DNA of 64,000 bases, taken from Haloarcula marismortui ATCC 43049. GTDB taxonomy: Archaea > Halobacteriota > Halobacteria > Halobacteriales > Haloarculaceae. The notes below the pieces were generated by a model that was given only the letters and a program-made list of their open reading frames with translations, ran no database searches and was not told the DNA's origin. The stretch lies in NCBI RefSeq assembly GCF_000011085.1, contig NC_006394.1, positions 91,301 to 155,300 on the forward strand, in the 5' to 3' direction. Each line of letters opens with the position of its first letter. Position 1 is the stretch's first letter. Below, in pieces: positions 49,461-56,987 of the stretch. The position numbers and the translations under genes were made by a program.

Positions 49461-50699
49461 GTGAAGTATCTGATGAGTGGACCATTCTACGGCTCACTTG
49501 CTGCCTCCGCCAGCGTCTTCGTGGCCATACTCACAGCCCTCCTCGTCAACAACTACGTCGAAATCAAATCCCAGCGTAGACAAACAGAGACAGAACTCGA
49601 ACGGGTAAAGGAAGAGCTGAAGAAGTTCAAGAAGCAGCGCGACAACCACAAAGAGACGATAGACGAACTGACCGGGAGAAGAGAAAAACGGTTCAAGCAA
49701 AACGCCAGAGAAAGAGTCTCAGACTTCATCGAAAACCAGGTTCCCTCTCAAATTTCCCAGCCTATAGAAAAACTGGATATAGACATCCTCTACCAACATC
49801 TGAGTGACTACCACAACTTCGACTCCCCGGAGGAGATAGAGGAGAGCGACGAGAACTATCACCGCCAATTACTGGAAGAGCATTACGACCAGATCGAACA
49901 AGCAGTCTTGGGAGAGATCACTTCCTCGTTCGCGGAGGACTACGATATCACAGGCCGTCGGTCCAGAGTCACTGGATCAGATAGCGATGCTCTGGAGGCG
50001 GCTATTGAGAAGGCTAAGGACAAAGAAGATGACGGAGATGAGGACTCCTCATCAAGTGCGGGCGATATCGAGGTCCGTGCAGAGGGAGTGGATGAAGAAC
50101 CTGAACCTGTCGAACCGGACGAGTTCATCGCGGACTTCAAAGAGGAATACGGCCTTGACAGTCTCAGGAGAGAGACCAGAGAAGCCCTTGAACAGCAGTA
50201 CAACGAGTTCAGAGACCGAAGCCAAATGGATCGACTTCAGTCAAGTATAGAACGAATCAGAGAATCCAGATCTTCCTTTAGATTGAACAACGTATTTGAT
50301 ACTCCGGACATCACAGCCGGACTGGGAATCCAGGAAAAAGCCCGACTGCAAGAAGCACGTAAGGATCTCGCTCACGCTGAAAACCAGATCGAGACACTAC
50401 AGAGACGGAAGAAGCGTTTAGAAGATGAGAAGTCTGGGCTAAACGCGGAAGACCTAATCCCTGTACTTACAGCGAACGTCGCAACCATCATCTTCTCCGT
50501 TGTCGTCCCGATCTTCGCCTACCTACTATTCGCTACAAACACAGCGGTCACAGTACCGAACTGGGCATGGATAATTTCACACACCGAAGTCAACATCTTC
50601 CTCTCCTGGCTGCTCGGCCTCATCATCGTATTCGTAGAAATCTATCTCCGGATTACCGGACGTGAGCTCAAGAAGTATCTTCCTCAAAGGCTGCAGTAA
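49461..50699 (+). CDS. Coiled-coil membrane protein, unknown
   Basis: A 412-residue protein from GTG 49461 (ATG 49473 is the alternative). One membrane helix lies at about 10-30 (GSLAASASVFVAILTALLVN), followed by a long coiled coil (RRQTETELERVKEELKKFKK), an acidic middle, a second coiled coil near 290-330, and two membrane helices at about 335-360 and 370-395. Arginine is mostly AGA/AGG and GC is low, unlike the backbone. With the convergent gene 50668-51150 it forms an acquired pair; a membrane-acting defence pair is possible but not shown. Confidence 0.75.
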   Translation: MKYLMSGPFYGSLAASASVFVAILTALLVNNYVEIKSQRRQTETELERVKEELKKFKKQRDNHKETIDELTGRREKRFKQNARERVSDFIENQVPSQISQPIEKLDIDILYQHLSDYHNFDSPEEIEESDENYHRQLLEEHYDQIEQAVLGEITSSFAEDYDITGRRSRVTGSDSDALEAAIEKAKDKEDDGDEDSSSSAGDIEVRAEGVDEEPEPVEPDEFIADFKEEYGLDSLRRETREALEQQYNEFRDRSQMDRLQSSIERIRESRSSFRLNNVFDTPDITAGLGIQEKARLQEARKDLAHAENQIETLQRRKKRLEDEKSGLNAEDLIPVLTANVATIIFSVVVPIFAYLLFATNTAVTVPNWAWIISHTEVNIFLSWLLGLIIVFVEIYLRITGRELKKYLPQRLQ

Positions 50700-51150
50700 G
50701 CTGTTGAATTTTATCCGCAATCGCATCACGTTTCTCACGCGCCTTCTTGCTCTTCTCGCGTTCACGCTCCTCCCTCTTCTTCTCCCGTCTCGCCTTCTCA
50801 AACGGATCCTCCCCGATATACGCAACCGAGACATGGATCTTCGAAGACGATTCGTTGATCTTCTCGATCAGTTCCTCCAACTGGATCAAGGCCTCGGCGG
50901 GAGCAGCTGACGACTCACTACGTTCCCGCAACTCTAGGAGACGGTCAGAAAGCCTTCCAGCAAAATTGTAGAACTGGTCACGTCCTTCTGCCTCGCTTAG
51001 ATTCAGGTTGTTTACTCGCTTCACGAACACCTCTATCTCGGAGTATAGTTCGGAGACCCACTGGTCGTACTCGGACTGGTTCTCTACCTCTAACTCCTTC
51101 TTCCGCTTACTGCCAGTGAGAATTCTGTCTGCGAGAGCGTTCCACGGCAT
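50668..51150 (-). CDS. Soluble coiled-coil partner protein
   Basis: A 160-residue helical protein (MPWNALADRILTGSKRKKEL) with a strongly charged C-terminal coiled coil (KARREKKREEREREKSKKAR). It converges on the membrane protein gene, overlapping it by 32 bp, and has the same AT-rich composition. It could interact with the coiled coil of that protein. No domain is recognised. Confidence 0.7.
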   Translation of the reverse strand: MPWNALADRILTGSKRKKELEVENQSEYDQWVSELYSEIEVFVKRVNNLNLSEAEGRDQFYNFAGRLSDRLLELRERSESSAAPAEALIQLEELIEKINESSSKIHVSVAYIGEDPFEKARREKKREEREREKSKKAREKRDAIADKIQQLTAAFEEDTS

Positions 51151-51436
51151 TATAAAACACTGTTGGCCATCGCCGGGATAAAATCTCCGTCAAGTTCACA
51201 CCCTTCTTCTGAAAATGCTGTATCTGCCTTTGTATAGAATCTTCCTCCAATCGAAAGACCCTCTACATCTTTCACCAGTATCTTGAAATTTGGTGGATGG
51301 GTCACGTTCTCCTGTACTATGTCGTTTGGCTGGACTTACCGATAATACCCAAATCGACAATCAAACGAGGGAGTAACAGAACCAGCCCTTCACACTTTCA
51401 GATACGTTGAAGACTCTACCAGCTGCATCAAAATGT

Positions 51437-52126
51437 ATGTGTGGCCGAAACTCGCTCTTCATCGACCAGGCCGACCTCGAGGCCCGCTTCGACGCCGAGG
51501 TCGTCACGGACGGCGGGTACACACCCCGATACAACATCGCTCCTGGCGACGACCTCCACATCGTCACGAACGAGGCTCCAGACGAGATCGAGGCCTACCA
51601 CTGGGGATTGATTCCGTTCTGGGCGGACGAGCCCGAGGAGGGCATCATCAACGCTCGCTCCGAGACTGCCGACGAGAAACGTGTCTTCGAGCAAGCGTGG
51701 GAAACCCGTCCTTGCCTCGTACCCTCGTCAGGGTTCTACGAGTGGAAATCGCCGAACGGCGGGTCGAAACAGCCATACCGAATTTTTCGCGAGGACGACC
51801 CCGCGTTCGCGATGGCTGGGCTCTGGGACGTCTGGGAAGGCGACGACGAGACGATCTCGTGCGTCACGATTCTCACGACGGAGCCGAACGACCTGATGAA
51901 CTCAATCCACGACCGGATGCCGGTCGTCCTCCCAAAGGACGCTGAGTCCGACTGGCTCGCCGCAGATCCGGACACCCGCAATGAACTGTGCCAGCCGTAC
52001 CCGAAGGACGATCTGGACGCCTACGAAATCTCGACGCGGGTCAACAACCCCGGCAACGGCGATCCCCAGATCATCGAGCGGCTGGACCACGAGCAATCGG
52101 GCCTCGGCGAGTTCAGTTCGGGATAG
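51437..52126 (+). CDS. SRAP/HMCES abasic-site protein (YedK-like)
   Basis: A 229-residue SRAP-domain protein. Removal of the initiator Met exposes catalytic Cys2 (MCGRNSLF); N, E and H residues of the active site are in NARSET, SSGFYEWK and SIHDRMPVVLP. It forms a stable crosslink with abasic sites in ssDNA and so protects damaged forks. The start at 51437 is fixed because Cys2 must follow Met. It lies convergent with the second Orc1/Cdc6 gene, 15 bp apart. Confidence 0.93.
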   Translation: MCGRNSLFIDQADLEARFDAEVVTDGGYTPRYNIAPGDDLHIVTNEAPDEIEAYHWGLIPFWADEPEEGIINARSETADEKRVFEQAWETRPCLVPSSGFYEWKSPNGGSKQPYRIFREDDPAFAMAGLWDVWEGDDETISCVTILTTEPNDLMNSIHDRMPVVLPKDAESDWLAADPDTRNELCQPYPKDDLDAYEISTRVNNPGNGDPQIIERLDHEQSGLGEFSSG

Positions 52127-52141
52127 CTGACGGCATCACGG

Positions 52142-53170
52142 TCACTGCATCGGCGACGCCGCCGCCGAATCGACGAGCGAGTACTCTCGGTCCCGACTCG
52201 TCCCCTCCGCCTCGAGGAGGTTGTACTGCTCCATCTTCGAGAGGTACGTGCGGATAGTCCGTTTCGTCCGCGGATCATCGACGTCCTCGGAATAGCGCTC
52301 GTGAATCTCGCTTGGCCCGATCGGGCCGTGCTCGCGAACGATGTCGTAGACGACGCGCTGGTGCGGCGTGAGCGAGTCGAGGCTCTTCTGCTTGATCTGG
52401 GCCCGAGCATCCTCGGCGGCGTTCAGGAGAATATCGTCGGTGATGCGCTCATGGTTCTCGCGATCGGCCTTGCCGGCGGCTGTTCGGAGGATGCCGATTG
52501 CGAGGCGGGCGTCGCCGGCGGCCGCGTCGGCGATCCGGTAGAGCTGGTCGTCGGTGATGACGTCCTCATCGAGTCCCCACTTCGCCCGCGCACTCAGAAT
52601 GTCGTACAGCTGCTCGTCGTGGTACTTGTCCATCCGGACGTGTTCGCTGGAGCGCAGGCGGCTCACGAGGCGGTCGTCGACGCGGCTGAACAGCTCCTCT
52701 TCCTTGTTCGCGATGCAGATGATCGCGAACTGCGGGAGGCTGTGGAGGTCGTAGATGACGCTGGGGTCCTCCAGTTGGTCGACCTCGTCGAGAATGACGA
52801 CGGTTCGCGGGCCGTCATGCTGCTGGAGGCGGTCGACGAGTTCGTCGTGCGGCGTCGACTGTCGGTGGATGTCGATGGTCGCGCCGAGGTCGTCGAGGAT
52901 CTGGTAGAGCGTGCGGAACCGGGTGTAGTTGCGCCAGCAGTTGACGTAGGTGGTCTCGACATCGAGGACCTCCTCACGTAGGCGTTCGGTGACGAATTGC
53001 GAGATGCACGTCTTGCCGGCGCCGCTGGGTCCAGTGACGATGGCCGTGTCGGCGGGTTCTCCGTTCGTGATGGGCTCAAGAACGCTGGAGAGGTGGTTAA
53101 CTTCGGCGTCGCGATGCTCAACTTCCCGAGGGACGAACCCGGCGCGGAGAACGCGAGCATCGCGGATCAT
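52142..53170 (-). CDS. orc/cdc6: Second Orc1/Cdc6-type initiator
   Basis: A 342-residue AAA+ protein. Walker A is GPSGAGKT at 47-54, Walker B is VVILDEVDQ at 124-132, sensor-1 IANKEEELFSRVDDRLVSRL is near 153-172, and the C terminus is a winged helix (HQRVVYDIVREHGPIGPSEI). It lacks the acidic extension of the 42567 protein and has no ORB set next to it. It may serve another origin or act in regulation or repair. Its upstream region carries TTCCGGAA-type sites. Confidence 0.9.
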   Translation of the reverse strand: MIRDARVLRAGFVPREVEHRDAEVNHLSSVLEPITNGEPADTAIVTGPSGAGKTCISQFVTERLREEVLDVETTYVNCWRNYTRFRTLYQILDDLGATIDIHRQSTPHDELVDRLQQHDGPRTVVILDEVDQLEDPSVIYDLHSLPQFAIICIANKEEELFSRVDDRLVSRLRSSEHVRMDKYHDEQLYDILSARAKWGLDEDVITDDQLYRIADAAAGDARLAIGILRTAAGKADRENHERITDDILLNAAEDARAQIKQKSLDSLTPHQRVVYDIVREHGPIGPSEIHERYSEDVDDPRTKRTIRTYLSKMEQYNLLEAEGTSRDREYSLVDSAAASPMQ

Positions 53171-53220
53171 CGTTGCTTGATAGACTGGTTTTCTGGCTAG
53201 TACTAAAACGTGACCGGGTT

Positions 53221-53326
53221 GCTTCCGGAATTACCCCATTTGACGGCTTGATAGCTACCTCAATCACGGTGATGTCCGGCGGTTTTGTTTGTGGAAGATT
53301 CGTGCTTCCGGGAACTTCCGGAAAGC
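53221..53326. promoter_or_regulatory. TTCCGGAA-type sites upstream of the second orc gene
   Basis: GCTTCCGGAATT at 53221-53232 and GCTTCCGGGAACTTCCGGAA at 53304-53323, in the 178-bp gap between the orc start (53170) and the helicase stop (53349). Similar TTCC...GGAA blocks precede polB2 and the RadA-like gene. Confidence 0.55.
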
Positions 53327-53348
53327 CCTCTGCCCCCCGAAAGTGCCT

Positions 53349-56300
53349 CTACTCTGTAGCTGGAAGTTGGGATAACCAGTTCAGTACAGTTTGCTCTGCA
53401 TCGTCAATGTCTGAGACTGAGTTCGTCCCCCCGAGGAGATTTTTCACACTCTCACTCGTTACAGCTGGTTCTACAACAGTCGCTTGTTTGGCTTCGGCGA
53501 CCCGACTACTTCGGGTAACAGACGATCCACTCTCTCCACGCTGACCACAGACGAACTCCACATTATCGACTTCTGCTGGGGCAGCTTCGCGGACGAGCGC
53601 TTCGAATAGTGGATCTCCAGGTAGGAGCAGCCGAATCGACGGGAACTGCTCAGCAATCTCTGGGTTGAACGTCACAACAACACCGCTACCCCCTCCAAGC
53701 TCTGCCTGAGCTGTCTCTCCGAGCGACTCCGGCATTGCTACTGCATCCTCCTCTGGCAGTTCCAGAACGTATGCATCGTCGACGATATCTTCGAAGTCGT
53801 CGGCGCGGTCATGGTTCCGGAGGGCAGTAAACGACCATTCTGTCTCTTCGAGGCGGTCGCTTTGCGTAATCTGCGTCTCGATCGTCTCCAAGCTCACCAA
53901 CGGTTCATACGACCGATCACCGGTCCCGATCTCATCGAATGCGGGATAGCAATAGGGTTCCCACCCGTCAAGTCCGGAACTCTCGATTATCGCCTCTTTC
54001 GTCGCCACCTCTTCTGGCTCACCTGCTAGCCCGGTCTCCTCGGCTTTCTCCTGGGCACGTTTTGCCCGTGAGTCCGCTTCTTCGACGACTTGCTCACTTG
54101 GCTCTCTGGTGTCATCCGATCCGGAACTACCCATAACGGCGTCTTTGATGTCCTGCTCGATGCTGTTCAGTACCGGACGCATCGGCCCAACCACGTTCTC
54201 GAACAGCTGTAACCGTCCCTCCAGTTCCTCGTAGATGTCGCCGTCGATGCTGTCCTTATAGGCGTAGTTGATGATCTTCACGACCTCGTTCTTCTGGCCA
54301 ATACGGTCGATTCGACCGATGCGTTGTTCAACCCGCATCGGATTCCACGGCAAATCGAAATTGATCAGCGCATCCGCGGTTTGGAGGTTCAGCCCCTCAC
54401 TCGCGCTGTCTGTACAGATCAGGATATTGGTATCCCCGTCAGTGAAATCGCGCTTGATCGCCTCTTTACCGACGTTCACCCACTCTCCGGTTGTTTCGTC
54501 GTACTGCATCCCGCCACCACCACTGTACGTACCGACGTTTGGATGCGTGTCTGTCAGCGTCTCACGGATATGCTCGAGGGTGTCGTGATACTGCGTGAAG
54601 ATGATAATGTTATCACGGGCGCTCTGACGGAGTGAGCGAATGTCGCGGCGCAGCTGCGCTACCTTCGGGTCGGTGTGGGCTTGCCTGAGATCGTCCACGA
54701 ACTCTTGGAGGGCCGTCCGCTCCGCCTGAATCACGTCAGCCGCGCCACGACTACTCGGCTGATAGGCGTCGAGGGATGCTTGGCCGATTGCCTCGTCGAT
54801 GGTCGCTTCCGTCACTCCGGCGTCCCTACTAAGCTCGGAGACCTCCTCGGTCATGTCCTCAACCTTCTCGTCGAGCTTCTCCATCCGGCGCTGGAGGCTC
54901 TGCTTGATGGCGTGTAGACTGCTCGTCAGGCGTTGACGATACGTGGTCATCACGAAGCCCAACGCGAGCTTCTCCTTCCCTGTCAGGATTTTCTGCGACT
55001 GCTTATACGTCTCATCAATATACTGCTCTACCTGATCGTACAGCGGGGCTGCGTCACCCAGCTCGATACGTTTTGTCTCGACATCCCGAGTCGGAACCGT
55101 ATCGTCGAGGAGCCCCAGATCCTGACACTGCTCCAAGACCGCTCGAGTATTCCGGAAGATGCGGGACTGAACTGGTGTCGCCCACTGAGAAGCTTCCACA
55201 AGTGCGCTCCACTCCGTTGGCCCACAGTCGAAAATGAGCGAGCGAGGATCGTCAAAGCGAGGGGAGGTTTCGCGCACGCCGACGAGTTTCTCGAGGGCTT
55301 TCCGCTGTTGAATTGACTCCGTGTCCGTCGCCTCGACTAGCGCCTTCGCCTGCTCGTCGTAGCCGGGATTCGACGTGAGATGTTCGTGAATGAGTTTCCC
55401 GAACCGTTCAATTCTCGGTCGGCCTTCGTCCTCCTCCAGATCGAGCTCTTTCTGGAACTGTTGGAGAACCTGTTGCTGTCCATCGGCTATATTCTGATAC
55501 CGAGAGCCGACGGTGCTGAGGCTGTCCTCGAGTGCCTGCCGTGTTTCGAAGAACTCGACGAATCGGTCCTTGTCGTCCCAACCCTCTGGAAGATCGCACA
55601 GTCGAAGGAGATCGTAGAGCTCGCCAACATTCAGCTGCATAGGCGTCGCCGTGAGAGCGTAGAGACACCGGGAGGCCTCCTCGGCTTGTCCGAGCAGGTC
55701 GTAGAGTTTCGTCTCCTCGCGAGCACTGTGTGCCTCGTCGACGACTGTGAGGTCCCACACGTTCTCGTCGATGCGTGGGGCGACGTGTCCCTGATTACCT
55801 TCGCGGCGGGCGGTATGCCACGACTCGATTACGACGGTTGGCTCATCTCTCTCCGTAACGAACGAACCAATCGGCGTGTTCTCCCAGGCATCGGCGTCGA
55901 CCGCTCCGGATGTGGGGATACGGTGGTCCTCTGCGTCTCCGAGAGGACCGATCATGTAATCACCGTCGTAGGACCGTTCGTGATAGTAGGCGTGGATATT
56001 GAAGCGGTCGAGGAGTTCGTTCTGCCACTGCTGTACCAACCCTGCAGGAACCAGAAACAGCGCCTGCTCAGCCTCTCCGACCTGCATCAGCCGTGAGAGG
56101 GTCAGGCCTGCTTCGATGGTTTTGCCGAGGCCCACCTCGTCACAGAACAGGAGGTTGTTCGGGTAGATACTGACTGCTGTATCGGAGATCGTTCGCTGAT
56201 GGGGCCAGGGGGTGACAGTACTGATTTCCTCTGCGAGATGGATTCCTCCCGGTGTTCGTCCGGCGACCGAGACGACGCCAGCGGTATCGTCTTCGGGCAC

Positions 56301-56987
56301 CGTCGTTTGGGGGTCGTGATTCTGGACCCGCTCGACGTGTTCCTCAAGTGTTCCATCGGTGTCCTTCCAGTCGATGAGGTCCTGGCGTGCAGCTTCGTCG
56401 AGCTCGAAGACATCGACGGAGGGGTGGAAACCGTTCCAGAGTGCGTTGAACGTCGAGACGTCTTCCTCGACGTACTTCGCTTCGCCGCGACTCCAGGAGC
56501 GATGAACTTTGAAGCGTTCGTAGTTGTACTGCCACGCACTGAGCGTCTCGTTGATACTTCCCTCGAAGCTGATCTTGTTGCCCTCGCGATCGACACCGAT
56601 GCCGAGCTTCGGGTGGAAGAGTCCGTCACCGCCTTTGGGGTCGCCGACCTTGATTTGGAGGTCGCCGCGGTCGAGGAGGGTCGCGATGATGGTGAGTTGG
56701 GACTCAACCCACGGTTCGAGGGGTTCATCTGCGTCAGGGAACATCGCTCCCTTCTCGCGCTTCTGGAGATCGGCTCCAGCGATGACACGTACTGTTCCAT
56801 CAGTCTCGAGGAGGGAGTCAACCCCTTCGAGAGCGTGCGCCAGACTACGCAGACTCAGATAGCCGGCCAGCCGGTCGTAGCGGATAACCTCGTTGAGGAA
56901 TGGCCGGTAGAACGTCTCCATGAGCGTCCGGTTGGTCCGGAACTCGCTCTCGTACACCGGCTCCCACGAGACGTCCCTGAGGGTCAT
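53349..56987 (-). CDS. PLD-SNF2 helicase of a defence operon
   Basis: A 1212-residue protein. Residues 1-180 form a phospholipase-D-like domain (FHPKLGIGVDREGNKISFEG with the HxK signature H125, K127 and a later GSxN-like SINET). Residues 250-900 are a SNF2-type helicase: DEVGLGKT at 283-290, VVDEAHSA, and a C-terminal lobe with EGLNLQTADALINFDLPWNP and QRIGRIDRIGQ. It is the last gene of the operon, directly abutting the methyltransferase stop. It probably translocates on DNA and cuts or remodels unmodified DNA. Confidence 0.88.
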   Translation of the reverse strand: MTLRDVSWEPVYESEFRTNRTLMETFYRPFLNEVIRYDRLAGYLSLRSLAHALEGVDSLLETDGTVRVIAGADLQKREKGAMFPDADEPLEPWVESQLTIIATLLDRGDLQIKVGDPKGGDGLFHPKLGIGVDREGNKISFEGSINETLSAWQYNYERFKVHRSWSRGEAKYVEEDVSTFNALWNGFHPSVDVFELDEAARQDLIDWKDTDGTLEEHVERVQNHDPQTTVPEDDTAGVVSVAGRTPGGIHLAEEISTVTPWPHQRTISDTAVSIYPNNLLFCDEVGLGKTIEAGLTLSRLMQVGEAEQALFLVPAGLVQQWQNELLDRFNIHAYYHERSYDGDYMIGPLGDAEDHRIPTSGAVDADAWENTPIGSFVTERDEPTVVIESWHTARREGNQGHVAPRIDENVWDLTVVDEAHSAREETKLYDLLGQAEEASRCLYALTATPMQLNVGELYDLLRLCDLPEGWDDKDRFVEFFETRQALEDSLSTVGSRYQNIADGQQQVLQQFQKELDLEEDEGRPRIERFGKLIHEHLTSNPGYDEQAKALVEATDTESIQQRKALEKLVGVRETSPRFDDPRSLIFDCGPTEWSALVEASQWATPVQSRIFRNTRAVLEQCQDLGLLDDTVPTRDVETKRIELGDAAPLYDQVEQYIDETYKQSQKILTGKEKLALGFVMTTYRQRLTSSLHAIKQSLQRRMEKLDEKVEDMTEEVSELSRDAGVTEATIDEAIGQASLDAYQPSSRGAADVIQAERTALQEFVDDLRQAHTDPKVAQLRRDIRSLRQSARDNIIIFTQYHDTLEHIRETLTDTHPNVGTYSGGGGMQYDETTGEWVNVGKEAIKRDFTDGDTNILICTDSASEGLNLQTADALINFDLPWNPMRVEQRIGRIDRIGQKNEVVKIINYAYKDSIDGDIYEELEGRLQLFENVVGPMRPVLNSIEQDIKDAVMGSSGSDDTREPSEQVVEEADSRAKRAQEKAEETGLAGEPEEVATKEAIIESSGLDGWEPYCYPAFDEIGTGDRSYEPLVSLETIETQITQSDRLEETEWSFTALRNHDRADDFEDIVDDAYVLELPEEDAVAMPESLGETAQAELGGGSGVVVTFNPEIAEQFPSIRLLLPGDPLFEALVREAAPAEVDNVEFVCGQRGESGSSVTRSSRVAEAKQATVVEPAVTSESVKNLLGGTNSVSDIDDAEQTVLNWLSQLPATE

